From Sphingobacterium sp. FBM7-1 (GTDB lineage: Bacteria; Bacteroidota; Bacteroidia; Sphingobacteriales; Sphingobacteriaceae): DNA of 64,000 nt. The DNA lies in the NCBI RefSeq assembly GCF_020687765.1, contig NZ_JAJEWJ010000001.1, forward strand, positions 930,001-994,000, written 5' to 3'. Below, one piece after another: positions 18,423-28,572 of this stretch. The notes beneath the pieces were generated by a model that saw only the letters and a program-made list of their open reading frames with translations, ran no database searches and was not told where the DNA came from. How positions within the stretch are numbered: the stretch's first letter is position 1; every line of letters starts with the position of its first letter. The position numbers and the translations under genes are program-made.

Positions 18423-19814
18423 TCAACAAAAACTTGACCTATAGGCTTCTATTTCATCTACCGTGATCATTAATTCGGGACCCAAAACACGATTTCCGCG
18501 TGGTGTAATCAAAAAATTATCCTCTATACGGATACCGCCGAAGTTACGGTATTGTGCCAGTGTTGCATAGTTTATAAAAGCGCTATGTTTCTTTTCTGCT
18601 TGCCATCGGTCAATCAATTCGGGTATGATATATATACCGGGTTCGACGGTGATTACATAACCGGACTGCAGCGCTTTTCCGAGCCTTAAAGATTTTAACC
18701 CAAAGGTTTCCGTATCCTTGGGTTCATCCTCGGTATAACCCACGTATTGTTCTCCTAGATCTTCCATATCGTGAACATCCAACCCCATCATATGCCCTAA
18801 ACCACATTGAAAAAACAAGGTATGCGCATGGTTTTGGACAGCTTCTTCCGGGTCACCATGCATCAATCCTAACTCTATCAACCCGGTAACCAAGGATCTA
18901 GCAGCTTGCAGGTGGACCTCTTTGAACTGTGCGCCAGGCTGCAACATGCAGCGCGCATCAGCAAAAGCTTTTAATACCACTTGATACACCTCTCGTTGTT
19001 GCACCGTGAAGGTTCGATCCACCGGAAAAGTACGTGTCAAATCCGCAGCATAGCCCATAGCGGTCTCCGCACCAGAATCATTCAACACCATATCACCGCT
19101 TTGGAGCGTGTGCTGCCGATAATGATTATGTAACACTTCTCCATGAACCGTTACGATTGGTGGATAAGCGAGTGAACAACTTTGATCAGCCGCCAATTTC
19201 TGAATCGCATTCACGATCTCAAATTCTTTCATACCCGGTTTGGCGATCTGCATAGCCAACCGATGCATATCCACCGAAACCTGCACCGCCTTTTCGATCT
19301 GTTCGATCTCCTGATCTTCCTTGACAGACCGTTGTTTTACCACCGCCCTGATCAAGGTTGCGGAAGGGCTAATTGCTGCGCGGGGAATTCCCAACACCTC
19401 CTGAAGCAAAATCTCACTATACGATTGATAAGGAGGAAGATAATGAACCTTTCTATTCCCCCGCAACATGTTTTGTATATAGGCGCCCAGCTGATTAAAG
19501 GGGCGCACTTCCTGCAGGCCAGCTTTCAGGCATTTATCCTGTAATGTTTCTTGTCTACCCATCCAAATCACATCGTCCAAATCATGTTCATCCCCAAAAA
19601 GGATATCTCGATTTTCGTCTACATCAAATAAGACAGCCAATCGGGGCACCTGTATACCGACATAGTACAGAAAGGAACTGTCCTGTCGGAAAGGGTAGGT
19701 ATTATGTTCAAAATTGATGGGGCTTTCTATATGGCCCAGCAGCAGGATCCCTCCATGGGAAACCTCTTTTTTCAATATTTCTCGTCTTCGCTGATAGGTT
19801 GTTGATGAAAACAT
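18423..19814 (-). CDS. pepP: Xaa-Pro aminopeptidase (aminopeptidase P type, M24B)
   Basis: 463-residue cytoplasmic metallopeptidase that removes an N-terminal residue preceding proline (or hydroxyproline). The N-terminal AMP_N domain spans about 1-150. The pita-bread catalytic domain shows the five metal ligands: Asp in LNDSGAE, Asp in AADLTRTF, His in GLGHMMGLDVHD, Glu in TVEPGIYI and Glu in IRIEDNFLI. No signal peptide. It is the last gene of the nine-gene leftward cluster, 39 bp after the cyclodeaminase-family gene; in this setting it would finish off Xaa-Pro/Hyp peptides brought into the cell. Confidence 0.92.
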   Translation of the reverse strand: MFSSTTYQRRREILKKEVSHGGILLLGHIESPINFEHNTYPFRQDSSFLYYVGIQVPRLAVLFDVDENRDILFGDEHDLDDVIWMGRQETLQDKCLKAGLQEVRPFNQLGAYIQNMLRGNRKVHYLPPYQSYSEILLQEVLGIPRAAISPSATLIRAVVKQRSVKEDQEIEQIEKAVQVSVDMHRLAMQIAKPGMKEFEIVNAIQKLAADQSCSLAYPPIVTVHGEVLHNHYRQHTLQSGDMVLNDSGAETAMGYAADLTRTFPVDRTFTVQQREVYQVVLKAFADARCMLQPGAQFKEVHLQAARSLVTGLIELGLMHGDPEEAVQNHAHTLFFQCGLGHMMGLDVHDMEDLGEQYVGYTEDEPKDTETFGLKSLRLGKALQSGYVITVEPGIYIIPELIDRWQAEKKHSAFINYATLAQYRNFGGIRIEDNFLITPRGNRVLGPELMITVDEIEAYRSSFC

Positions 19815-19853
19815 ATTTTATGTATAATCCGTCCGAAAATCTAAAAAGTATCC

Positions 19854-20795
19854 CTATTCAATTGGAAGACTGCGGTACACCAGCAGCGCTGCCGCAAAAT
19901 CTTCGATGGCCAGGCCAGCCGATTTAAACAGTGTAATCTCACTTTCGCTTCCTCTACCCAGATGTTCCCCTTTACATAATTCGACAATATCGGCTTTTAC
20001 GGCTTGTGGATCTAAAACTCCTTGGGCAATAGGTATGGCCATTTCACCCGTTTCGTGCAATGCACCCGCTCTAGAATCTACAAAAATGCTACTCTTGCGA
20101 ATCGCGTCGTCATCCACTTCCCGACTTTTGGGCGTATGGGCCCCAATCAAATCCAAATGTGTTCCAGCCTGCACCCATTCTCCCTTAATTAACGGTACCT
20201 GAGACAGGGTCGCGGTAGAAATAACGTCCGCATTTCGCACTGCCTCTTCTAAATCTGCTACCAACATTATAGGCACACCTTTCTTTTTCTGTTCTTCCAC
20301 AAATTGCTTTCCTTTCTCCTTATTTCGCATCCACACCCATACCCGTTCATAATTTCTAACACAGCGATGTGCATCAAGGAGATGTTCCGCGACCTTTCCT
20401 CCACCCACGATCAGTAAAGTCTTTACATCTTTCCGTACTAAGTAAGAGGCCGCTAACGCGGAAGCACAAGCCGTGCGCCGAGCCGTGAGTTCGGTTGCAT
20501 CCATCTGGGCTAGCGGCCTACCCGTAACCGCGTCCAGAAGTGTGTAAATGGCGTGTATCGCCGGCAAATGCTTCGTATGGTTATCAGGCGCCACCACCAC
20601 CTGTTTAATCCCTATATACTCGCTATTCCAGCAAGGCATCAGAATAAGCGTATTTTCTTGTCCTTCTTTGTTTTCATAAAAATGGTGATGGCGTACAGGC
20701 ATCGTATATGCCGATTTAAACATCGCTTCCAACGCTTCTATAAGCGCTTTGTGCGTCAACCGTGTCGCTATGGTTTCATTATCTACAAAAATCAT
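19854..20795 (-). CDS. Ornithine cyclodeaminase/mu-crystallin family, likely pyrroline-2-carboxylate (ketimine) reductase
   Basis: About 313 residues from the ATG at 20795 (MIFVDNETIATRLTH, the usual family start); an earlier ATG at 20840 adds 15 basic residues directly abutting the upstream gene. The family NAD(P) fold is clear: LLIVGGGKVAEHLLDAH, preceded by MDATELTARRTACASALAASYL. Members include ornithine cyclodeaminase, alanine dehydrogenase and delta1-pyrroline-2-carboxylate reductase (LhpI). In a hydroxyproline cluster the reductase role is the most plausible: it would convert the imine formed from D-proline or 3-hydroxyproline to L-proline. That assignment is contextual. Confidence 0.75.
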   Translation of the reverse strand: MIFVDNETIATRLTHKALIEALEAMFKSAYTMPVRHHHFYENKEGQENTLILMPCWNSEYIGIKQVVVAPDNHTKHLPAIHAIYTLLDAVTGRPLAQMDATELTARRTACASALAASYLVRKDVKTLLIVGGGKVAEHLLDAHRCVRNYERVWVWMRNKEKGKQFVEEQKKKGVPIMLVADLEEAVRNADVISTATLSQVPLIKGEWVQAGTHLDLIGAHTPKSREVDDDAIRKSSIFVDSRAGALHETGEMAIPIAQGVLDPQAVKADIVELCKGEHLGRGSESEITLFKSAGLAIEDFAAALLVYRSLPIE

Positions 20796-20840
20796 CTTTT
20801 TCCTTTTTAACTTCCTATCCCTAATTAGGGAGTATAACAT

Positions 20841-23081
20841 TTATTTGTGCAAACTCCAAGCCGGCGGATCAACTCCCATCAAGTGCTTTACAAAAAAATC
20901 ACGACGCTTTTTTTCGCCATAAGTTCCCCCTGAGGAATGTCCCATTCCCGGCACCACAATCAATTCATGATCCTTCTCTGCTTTAATCAATGCATGCACA
21001 AGCTGATAAGTCGATGCAGGATCTACATTATCATCCAGTTCGCCCACAATTAGCATTAATTTTCCTTCCAGTTTTGCCGCGTGTTCTACATTTGAACTCG
21101 CAGCGTATTCCGGTCCCACCGGCCATCCCATCCATTGTTCATTCCACCAGATCTTGTCCATCCGATTGTCGTGGCACCCGCAGGAAGAGACCGCTACCTT
21201 ATAAAACTCTGGGTGAAACAATAAGGCGGCTGTTGAGCTTTGTCCCCCCGCCGATGTCCCGTAAATCCCTACCCTATCCAAATCCATATAGGGATATTTT
21301 TTCGCCGCTTCTTTCATCCAAATAATACGATCCGGAAAGCCTGCATCTTTTAGATTCTTCCAACAAACATCGTGGAACGCTTTCGAGCGGTTAGAGGTGC
21401 CCATTCCGTCGATCTGCAGCACAATAAAACCCAGTTCAGCAAGTTCTTGCATACCACTCGGATTTGGCGTAAACGTTTTAGGGACGAAAGAACTGTGGGG
21501 GCCTGCATAGATATACTCTATAACAGGGTATTTTTTAGTTGGATCAAAATTCGTCGGCCGCACGATAATGCCCCATATATCGTGTACACCGTCTCTACCT
21601 TTTGCCGTAAATACTTCCGGAGCACGCCAGCCTTCCTTTTTTAAGGCTTCTTCACTAGCGTGTTCCAGTTCCATCACCACGCGTCCTTTCCGGTCCCTCA
21701 GCACCGATATCGGAGCCTGATCCACGCGAGAGTAAACGTCTACGAAATAATGATGATCCCTATTAAAGTAGGCCCGATGGCTGGCGTTTTCCTGCGTGAG
21801 TGTCCGAAGATTTTTCCCATCAAAATCAACGATATAATAATGTATAAAGTAAGGATCCTGGCCTTGATGTTTACCACTCCCCTCAAAAATAATCTCCCGC
21901 CTTCCTTCGTCCACATGCACCACCTTACGCACAACCCATTCGCCTTTCGTAATCTGGTTGAGGACTTGACCACGATTTCCATCATACAAATAGAGATGAT
22001 TCCAACCATCTCTTTCCGAAGCCCAGATCAACTGGCTTCCGTCGTTTACATCATAGCGATAACGCTTACCACTGTAATCGATAAATGTTTTACTTGTCTC
22101 ATTGACTATATATCGGGTAGCCCCATCCAGCGCACTCAACGCAACGATAGCATATTGTTGATGCCCACGTTTATTAAATTCAAAAGTCACCGAACGACTG
22201 TCTTGGCGCCAACCCAAACGACTTAACGAAAATTGGTTATCCACCATAGCGGGATCGACTTTATACAACTTGTTAGACTCCAAATTGTAAATAACCGGAT
22301 AATATTGAGGCAAAGCGTCTCCAGGCTTCGGGTAATCTCGAGTTTGCAACTTGGGCTGCAGCTGGTCCAAAGGAGAAGATTCCAACAAAGTAAGCTGACG
22401 CACTTCAGCCTTGCGCACCTTCATGCCTGCAACTTTTTTCCCGTCCGGCGACCATTGTATATCCGCGGCGTAATATTCACCCGGACTTCCGTCGTACGTT
22501 AGTTGACGTTCCGTTTGTGGGTTTTCTTTCTCAGCGATATAGATATTGTTATTTTTAAGATACGCAATAGTCGATCCATTAGGAGACGCTACAGGCTTGC
22601 CTTTGCTATCATCAAAACGTCTTCCCCAATATCCACCACCACTGTCTTGTCGGATGACGCTATCTTTTTTGTGCAGTTGATTCTTCCTTCTGTCCCAAGA
22701 CCATACCCATCGCTCATATTCAAAATCAAACACACTATCGCCAGCCAACTTGATACTTCGGCGAGGAACACTTTCAAAGCTAACCGTTTTACCGACTTCT
22801 TCAGCAAGTTGTCTTTCCAATAAGGTCTTGTCAAATAGTGCTTCCTTGGAGGGCTTAGCTGGGTTTACGAGTACAAAAACCCTACCCGCAGCGGTGTTTT
22901 TTTCATACCAGGACAACGTACCCGCTTCATCCCATTGCACCTCCATAGGAACGTCCCACACCTTATTACTGATTTTATTCGCTATATCCCGAGCACGTTG
23001 ATAGTCTGCTGCGTTGCCCTGTGCAAAACTCCCGTAAAAAGCTAAAAGATAGCAAAGTGTAATCAATTTTCTTTTATACAT
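20841..23081 (-). CDS. Secreted dipeptidyl peptidase IV-like serine peptidase (S9B)
   Basis: 746 residues with a signal peptide (cut near GSFAQG, residue 22), a beta-propeller of about 100-480 (DPPIV_N) and a C-terminal alpha/beta hydrolase. The catalytic triad is visible: Ser in GTSAGGQSS, Asp in GELDDNVDP, His in GMGHSSGG. Family members release N-terminal Xaa-Pro dipeptides, here probably in the periplasm. The nucleophile elbow is GTSAGG rather than the classical GWSYGG of DPP IV, so exact specificity is open. It overlaps the permease gene by 8 bp, which indicates translational coupling within the hydroxyproline operon. Confidence 0.88.
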   Translation of the reverse strand: MYKRKLITLCYLLAFYGSFAQGNAADYQRARDIANKISNKVWDVPMEVQWDEAGTLSWYEKNTAAGRVFVLVNPAKPSKEALFDKTLLERQLAEEVGKTVSFESVPRRSIKLAGDSVFDFEYERWVWSWDRRKNQLHKKDSVIRQDSGGGYWGRRFDDSKGKPVASPNGSTIAYLKNNNIYIAEKENPQTERQLTYDGSPGEYYAADIQWSPDGKKVAGMKVRKAEVRQLTLLESSPLDQLQPKLQTRDYPKPGDALPQYYPVIYNLESNKLYKVDPAMVDNQFSLSRLGWRQDSRSVTFEFNKRGHQQYAIVALSALDGATRYIVNETSKTFIDYSGKRYRYDVNDGSQLIWASERDGWNHLYLYDGNRGQVLNQITKGEWVVRKVVHVDEGRREIIFEGSGKHQGQDPYFIHYYIVDFDGKNLRTLTQENASHRAYFNRDHHYFVDVYSRVDQAPISVLRDRKGRVVMELEHASEEALKKEGWRAPEVFTAKGRDGVHDIWGIIVRPTNFDPTKKYPVIEYIYAGPHSSFVPKTFTPNPSGMQELAELGFIVLQIDGMGTSNRSKAFHDVCWKNLKDAGFPDRIIWMKEAAKKYPYMDLDRVGIYGTSAGGQSSTAALLFHPEFYKVAVSSCGCHDNRMDKIWWNEQWMGWPVGPEYAASSNVEHAAKLEGKLMLIVGELDDNVDPASTYQLVHALIKAEKDHELIVVPGMGHSSGGTYGEKKRRDFFVKHLMGVDPPAWSLHK

Positions 23082-24492
23082 TTTTCTCGCTTTTGTTGTT
23101 AATCATATAAAAAATTGGAATTCCCGTTAGCGCTATAAAAATTCCAGGCAAGGTATAAGTCGGCTTATAGACGATCATCAATAGCACAAAGCTGACGCCC
23201 ATCACGATATAGATAATGGGTAAATAGGGATATCCAAAAGCTTTATAGGGTCGCTGCGCCCCGGGGCGGGTATACCGCAAACGGATAACCCCCGCTACCC
23301 CCAGCACATAAAATATAACGACCACACTGGTAATCATATCCAATAGATCCCCATATTTCCCACTTAAGCACCAAATAGCAGCAATGATGCCTTGTAACCA
23401 CAGGGCGTATGCAGGCACCGCATTCTTATTTAATCGCCCTACTTTTTTAAAAAACAGCCCATCTAACGCCATGGAGTAATAAACCCGTGCCCCAGAAAGA
23501 ATAATCCCATTATTACAGCCAAACGTACTGATCATAATCAATACGGCAATGAGGGTGATCCCCACCGGTCCAAAAATCTCTTGCGCAGCCCGCATAGCGA
23601 CTCGATCCTTTGGCGCGTTCACCATGGTTTGTAAATCGAGAACAGCGGTATACATGAGGTTGGTCAAGAGGTACACGACGGTTACCGTGATCGTTCCCAA
23701 GGCCAAACTCAATCCGATGTTACGCTGAGGATTTTTAATTTCCCCACCTACGGCCGATGAAGAATGCCAGGAATCACTACTGAACAAAGCACCTACCAAT
23801 GCCGCCGACAGCGCCCCGAGTGCTCCGACCGTCGTATAATCTTCGAAGCTCCCATCCAAGTTAAGCTTGCGCAGGTTCCATATATCCGAGTGAGACCAAT
23901 TCAGCATCCAAATTTCATGTTTGAATGCTAAAAAGCCAAACAGGAGTAGTAATAAAAGACTACCAATTTTGATTAAGGTCAGCGTCGTTTGTACGCGCTT
24001 CCCGCTATTAATCCCGAGGGAATTGATAAAAGTAAGCGAAATAATCACCACGATAGCCAGTAACTGGGCGGAAGATACCGAATAGGTACCTAAACGAAGT
24101 ACAATGACATCTTCGTCTAAAATAGGGAATAGATAAGCGGTAAATTTAGCAAAAGCCACCCCCACGGCTGCAATAGTAGCGGTTTGTATAACGGCAAAGA
24201 AAGTCCAGCCGAAAACAAAACTCACCAATGGATTATAAGCCTCCCGAAGGTAGATATACTGCCCGCCCGCTTTGGGAAACATCGCACTGAGTTCGCCGTA
24301 AGTCAGCGCAGCGGTCAAGGTCATGAAGCCACAGATCACCCAAACCAGTATTAACCAGCCTGCAGATCCGGTATGACGAGCGATATCGGCCGAGACAATA
24401 AAAATCCCCGAACCAATCATACTCCCAGCCACCAGCATGGTCGCATCCAGCAGGCCCATCGATTTATGAAAACCTTGATTTCTTTGCCCCAT
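23074..24492 (-). CDS. APC-superfamily amino acid permease
   Basis: About 472 residues with roughly twelve membrane segments. TM1 carries the APC substrate-binding signature MIGSGIFIVSADIARHTGS, and TM6 region ALVGALFSSDSWHSS is present. It is an inner-membrane secondary transporter of the LAT/APA type. Within a nine-gene operon for hydroxyproline breakdown it is the likely importer of hydroxyproline, proline or related amino acids (inference from context). A GTG one codon upstream is an alternative start; the ATG is preferred. Confidence 0.87.
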   Translation of the reverse strand: MGQRNQGFHKSMGLLDATMLVAGSMIGSGIFIVSADIARHTGSAGWLILVWVICGFMTLTAALTYGELSAMFPKAGGQYIYLREAYNPLVSFVFGWTFFAVIQTATIAAVGVAFAKFTAYLFPILDEDVIVLRLGTYSVSSAQLLAIVVIISLTFINSLGINSGKRVQTTLTLIKIGSLLLLLLFGFLAFKHEIWMLNWSHSDIWNLRKLNLDGSFEDYTTVGALGALSAALVGALFSSDSWHSSSAVGGEIKNPQRNIGLSLALGTITVTVVYLLTNLMYTAVLDLQTMVNAPKDRVAMRAAQEIFGPVGITLIAVLIMISTFGCNNGIILSGARVYYSMALDGLFFKKVGRLNKNAVPAYALWLQGIIAAIWCLSGKYGDLLDMITSVVVIFYVLGVAGVIRLRYTRPGAQRPYKAFGYPYLPIIYIVMGVSFVLLMIVYKPTYTLPGIFIALTGIPIFYMINNKSEKNV

Positions 24493-24500
24493 CACCCCAT

Positions 24501-26261
24501 CTATTTAAAAGAATAGAATTTCCATGCAGCCTCATGATCTGGCGAAAGATCCTGCTCGATCAATATCGCTCGCAGCATCTCCATCGGCATATAATTCTCT
24601 TTGATAACCCGGTCGTGGAATACTTTATAAGACATCATCCCCTTGTCAACCAATTCTTTTTTTATCGCCATTAATTGCAGACCGCCGACTAAATAAGCTA
24701 ACTGGTAAAGTTCCCCGTAATTCGCTTCGAACGATCTTTTGACTTCCCCATGCGCGTTTGCCTGCTCAAACCCCACTTGGTCGACCAAATAATCAATACA
24801 CTGTTGCGGCGTCCATTCGCCCAAATGAAATTGAATACTAAACGTAATACGGGCGCACCGGTGCATCCGCCAGAACAACATCCCTAAACGTTCTTCGGGC
24901 GTTTTCGCAAATCCTTTATCATACATCAGGAGCTCCCAATAGAGTGTCCAACCCTCTGTCCAAAACGGTGTATTAAACGCTTTTTCCCGATAAGGCTTAT
25001 ACCGTCGATTCATAAAATATTGTAAATGATGCCCCGGATTTAATTCATGTTGCACCGTCGGGAACGAGAAATAAGGATTATTTCCGCGCATACTCATCCG
25101 TTTCTGCTCATGGGTCATCCCATCCGTGGGATAGGAAATACTAATTTCCCGTCCACCCGTGAAGAATGGATTGATCTGTTGCCTTTCCGGTGTCATCATA
25201 ATCATTCCCCAAGTCTCATCGGCAAGTGGTGGTATATCCATCAAATCATTTTCGCGGATAAAATCCTGCGCCGCGTTGTACAGTCTTAAGATAAGTTCGG
25301 GTTGCTGGCCGGCAGGTACGAAGGCGTTTTTAACTTTCTCCTGAGCAGCTTTCCAATCTTGACCAAACCCCATTTCTGCGGTAGCGGCCAGCAGTTCGGC
25401 CTGACACCAGGCAAACTCCTGATCAGCCAATCGTAATAAATCATCGGCCGAATATGCGATCATCTCCTTTTTCAATTGCGCGTTGAGTGCTTCCCGACCG
25501 ATCGGATTTCCGCCAATACCACTGCCGTCATCAAAAATCGCTCGCTCCACCTGCGTGTGGAGCGCCGCCGCATAGCGGTCCATATATTCCGATAGCTGTT
25601 GATAGGGCTGTGGCACCCACCAGGTAAACATCGGATCATAACCATGATAAAAATCGTAAACGCTCTGTAATCTTAATTTCAGCGAATGTAACACCTCTTG
25701 TAAGAGTTGGACATCTTTAAACGTCAGCGTCGCGTCTTCTGTTAGGTCTCTTTCGGCTTGCATCACCCTTTTAGTGATACTGTTTATCTGCTCCGCAACC
25801 TCTTCGCCGTTTATCGTCGTTCCCCTTCTTCGAAGTTTTTCCAATACATAAATATCGCTGCTGAAAGCAATATATTTATCCAACTGTTCTAAACGGACTT
25901 TCTTATTTTCGAGTTCTTCACTGTACTGCTTTATTTTCCTATTCAACAAAATGTAGTCGACCTGACCATTGGTTTCCAATTGATCATAAGGATACGACGC
26001 CAGTTTATCCAGATAGGATCGATTCAATAATAATAGCCTCTCTAATTGCTCCGGCGACTCGTAAGCAGGCTGGTGTCCCCATCCTTTCGGCATGGGTCCG
26101 TAAAAATAATTTATAGCCTGTACGTCATGGCCATACTGGACAATCAAGGGTTCGATCGGTGTAGTATGACTATAGTCGTTTAGATCTTGTGCTGGTGACA
26201 TGGAAGAAAAAAATAACGCAGGTAGAAGAATATATTTTATCATCATTAAAGGTTTATGCAT
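24501..26261 (-). CDS. DUF885 family exported protein, likely metallopeptidase
   Basis: 586 residues with an N-terminal signal peptide (hydrophobic stretch IKYILLPALFFSSMSPAQ). DUF885 proteins carry a zincin-like HExxPGHH motif, here QHELNPGHHLQ near residue 418, fitting a peptidase active site. A second conserved block is FWTEGWTLYWELLMYD. Two internal ATGs at 26246 and 26243 would give a shorter signal and are equally possible starts. No biochemical role is established for most of the family; its position between the permease and the hydroxyproline oxidase suggests digestion of proline/hydroxyproline-rich peptides in the periplasm. Confidence 0.82.
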   Translation of the reverse strand: MHKPLMMIKYILLPALFFSSMSPAQDLNDYSHTTPIEPLIVQYGHDVQAINYFYGPMPKGWGHQPAYESPEQLERLLLLNRSYLDKLASYPYDQLETNGQVDYILLNRKIKQYSEELENKKVRLEQLDKYIAFSSDIYVLEKLRRRGTTINGEEVAEQINSITKRVMQAERDLTEDATLTFKDVQLLQEVLHSLKLRLQSVYDFYHGYDPMFTWWVPQPYQQLSEYMDRYAAALHTQVERAIFDDGSGIGGNPIGREALNAQLKKEMIAYSADDLLRLADQEFAWCQAELLAATAEMGFGQDWKAAQEKVKNAFVPAGQQPELILRLYNAAQDFIRENDLMDIPPLADETWGMIMMTPERQQINPFFTGGREISISYPTDGMTHEQKRMSMRGNNPYFSFPTVQHELNPGHHLQYFMNRRYKPYREKAFNTPFWTEGWTLYWELLMYDKGFAKTPEERLGMLFWRMHRCARITFSIQFHLGEWTPQQCIDYLVDQVGFEQANAHGEVKRSFEANYGELYQLAYLVGGLQLMAIKKELVDKGMMSYKVFHDRVIKENYMPMEMLRAILIEQDLSPDHEAAWKFYSFK

Positions 26262-26266
26262 GCCGA

Positions 26267-27529
26267 TTACGAAAATCGATCAGGTTTAAATTTCTGTATA
26301 TCAATTTCGGTAAAACGGTTCCCCAGAATATCGGCGATTGTTTTTCCAAAAGCAGGCCCTAAGCTTAAGCCCATCATACCGGCTCCACCCGCAACCGTAA
26401 CATTAGCGAATCGATTTACCCTGCCCAAATAGGGGATCCCATCGGGCGAACAAGGGCGATAGCCCAACCACACCTTATCCCGGGGATAATCGACATTTAG
26501 CGATGGGAAATAGCGCGGAATAGCTTCGACAATCCCTTTCACACGGCTTTGATAAACGGTATTATTCGCGCTACCTAACTCCATCGTGCCGCTAAATCGA
26601 ATTTGCCCATCCATGGGTGTAACGGCTACCCTAGCTTCCACCAGAAGAGCAGCATGCTTCAACTGGCGCTCACCTTCAGGCGCATACATAAAAGAATAAC
26701 CCTTACCAGGCATAACGGGAATCTTCAGACCCAATTTCGAAGCCAGTTCGGGCAACGATGCTCCCGTCGCCAACACCACTTCGTCGGCTGTAAAGTCTCC
26801 TCGGTTAGTCTGCACCTGTTTAACCCGCTGTGCCGCTTGTACGAATTTTGTGACATGGGTGTATTCCTGAAAATCTACCCCCGCTTCTTTCAAATACGCG
26901 ATAAGCTGTCGCATCAGTTTCTGTGGGCAGAGTTTTCCGTCGCACTTATAGCGTATACCTCCTCGTACATCTACTTTCAAATGAGGCTCCAGCTCCTGAA
27001 TACCCGCACTATCCAACACCTCAACATCCAGTCCAAGATCCCGTCCCCGTTGGGCAACTTCAATTTCTTCACGTTCTACTTCAGGCGTTTTATAAAGCAA
27101 CATAATACCATTTTTCTCCAGCTCAAAATTAAAACCGGGCATTTTGGCAATAGCATCATATAGACCACTGCTGTATAAATTTGCATCGCGTATGGCCTCC
27201 ACGTGGTTGTCCACGTGTCGCCTATTCGCCGATTTCATAAAAGTTATTCCCCAGTTCAGTAAATTCCAGTTCAAGCTAGGCCGTATGTAAAAAGGACTCT
27301 TCTTATTGAACATCCATCTCAAGCCTTTTTCCACCATCCCTGGTGCCGCCAACGGGATGAAATGGCTCGGCACAATCATCCCCGCATTTCCGTACGAACA
27401 ATTATCTGCTAAACTACCTTGCTCTAATACCGTGACTTTCCAACCGTCCCGCACCAAGTAAAATGCAGAAGACAGCCCCGCTATGCCAGCGCCGATTATA
27501 ATTACGGTTCCTTTGTTTGCTGTTCTCAA
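26267..27529 (-). CDS. FAD-dependent D-amino acid (D-hydroxyproline) dehydrogenase
   Basis: 420-residue DadA/DAO-type flavoprotein. The FAD-binding Rossmann motif IIIGAGIAGLSSAFYLVRDG lies at residues 9-28, and the C-terminal FAD motif VAGGAGMMGLSLGPAFG at about 379-395. The frame has no ATG near its start; a TTG at 27529 eight codons before the Rossmann strand is the likely initiator. Between the 4-hydroxyproline epimerase and a DUF885 peptidase, the enzyme should oxidise cis-4-hydroxy-D-proline to 1-pyrroline-4-hydroxy-2-carboxylate, passing electrons to the respiratory chain. D-proline may be an alternative substrate. Confidence 0.88.
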   Translation of the reverse strand: MRTANKGTVIIIGAGIAGLSSAFYLVRDGWKVTVLEQGSLADNCSYGNAGMIVPSHFIPLAAPGMVEKGLRWMFNKKSPFYIRPSLNWNLLNWGITFMKSANRRHVDNHVEAIRDANLYSSGLYDAIAKMPGFNFELEKNGIMLLYKTPEVEREEIEVAQRGRDLGLDVEVLDSAGIQELEPHLKVDVRGGIRYKCDGKLCPQKLMRQLIAYLKEAGVDFQEYTHVTKFVQAAQRVKQVQTNRGDFTADEVVLATGASLPELASKLGLKIPVMPGKGYSFMYAPEGERQLKHAALLVEARVAVTPMDGQIRFSGTMELGSANNTVYQSRVKGIVEAIPRYFPSLNVDYPRDKVWLGYRPCSPDGIPYLGRVNRFANVTVAGGAGMMGLSLGPAFGKTIADILGNRFTEIDIQKFKPDRFS

Positions 27530-27556
27530 CTTAAATATATCTCGTATTTCTATAAA

Positions 27557-28555
27557 TCACATGACTTGAAATCCTTCCTTATAAGGGTCTTCATCATCAA
27601 TAAAAATCGTGTTGTATCCCGTGATACGCGCCCAACCTTCTATAGAAGGTACGATAGCGGGTTTCCCGGCCACCTCCGTTTCTTCTTCGATCCGCCCGAT
27701 AAATTGTGATCCGATGTAGCTTTCATGGACAAACACGTCTCCTCCTCGGAGCTTACCTTTTGCATACCATTGTGCCATACGTGCGGAAGTGCCGGTTCCA
27801 CAGGGAGAGCGATCCAAGGCATTTTCTCCCACAAGTACCGCATTTCGCCCAGAAGAATTCGGGAGCATAGGCGCACCTGTCCACTGAATATGACTTAGGC
27901 CTCGGATATTGGGATCTTCTGGATGGATAAATTCATATCGTTCATTTAATAGACCCCGGATAATTTTACCGTAGTGAATAAGTTGCCGTGCCGAAAAAGC
28001 ACTGATATCCGGGAAATTTTCCTGCGGATCGATAATACCATAGAAATTCCCACCGTAAGCAACGTCGACCACTAACGTCCCTAGATCTGCACAATCCGCC
28101 GTTAGGCGCTCGCTATGCAGAAAAGATTTTACATTCGTTAATTTAACCGATTCCACCTTCTCCCCAACTTGCTTGTAATCAATCAACACCAGTCCCGCGG
28201 GTGTTTCGAGCCGTAACTTGCCAGGCACCTTCGGCTGCACTAACCCTTCCTCTATAGCAATCGTCACGGTCCCTATCGTGCCATGTCCACACATGGGCAA
28301 ACAGCCACTCGTTTCGATATATAATACACCAATATCATTAGCCGGGTCGATGGCTGGATACAAAATGCTTCCACTCATCATATCGTGCCCGCGGGGCTCG
28401 AACATGAGGCCTTTACGTATCCAATCATAAGATTGCATAAAATGCAAGCGCCGCTCCATCATCGAATTGCCGTTCAGCAAAGGCGCTCCGCCCGCGATTA
28501 GACGGACAGGACAACCGCAAGTATGTGCGTCTATACAAAAAAATGTCTTCTTCAT
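27557..28555 (-). CDS. 4-hydroxyproline 2-epimerase (proline racemase family)
   Basis: 332-residue cytoplasmic, cofactor-independent epimerase. Both catalytic cysteines are present: Cys89 in MCGHGTIG and Cys252 in DRSPCGTGTSA. The second Cys separates it from trans-3-hydroxyproline dehydratases, which have Thr there. It converts trans-4-hydroxy-L-proline to cis-4-hydroxy-D-proline, the first step of the pathway whose next three enzymes are encoded on either side. The ATG at 28555 is the family-typical start (MKKTFFCIDAHTCG). Confidence 0.93.
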   Translation of the reverse strand: MKKTFFCIDAHTCGCPVRLIAGGAPLLNGNSMMERRLHFMQSYDWIRKGLMFEPRGHDMMSGSILYPAIDPANDIGVLYIETSGCLPMCGHGTIGTVTIAIEEGLVQPKVPGKLRLETPAGLVLIDYKQVGEKVESVKLTNVKSFLHSERLTADCADLGTLVVDVAYGGNFYGIIDPQENFPDISAFSARQLIHYGKIIRGLLNERYEFIHPEDPNIRGLSHIQWTGAPMLPNSSGRNAVLVGENALDRSPCGTGTSARMAQWYAKGKLRGGDVFVHESYIGSQFIGRIEEETEVAGKPAIVPSIEGWARITGYNTIFIDDEDPYKEGFQVM

Positions 28556-28572
28556 TTTTTTAACGTCTATGC

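Noticed and set aside
21660..22226. 188-codon plus-strand frame inside the DPP IV-like gene
   Set aside because: Antisense to a well-supported peptidase; composition is that of a shadow frame.
26603..27163. 186-codon plus-strand frame inside the D-hydroxyproline dehydrogenase gene
   Set aside because: Antisense shadow with no domain; the minus-strand flavoprotein has clear FAD motifs.
27557..28555. trans-3-hydroxyproline dehydratase
   Set aside because: Dehydratases have Thr at the second catalytic position; here it is Cys252, so both epimerase cysteines are present.
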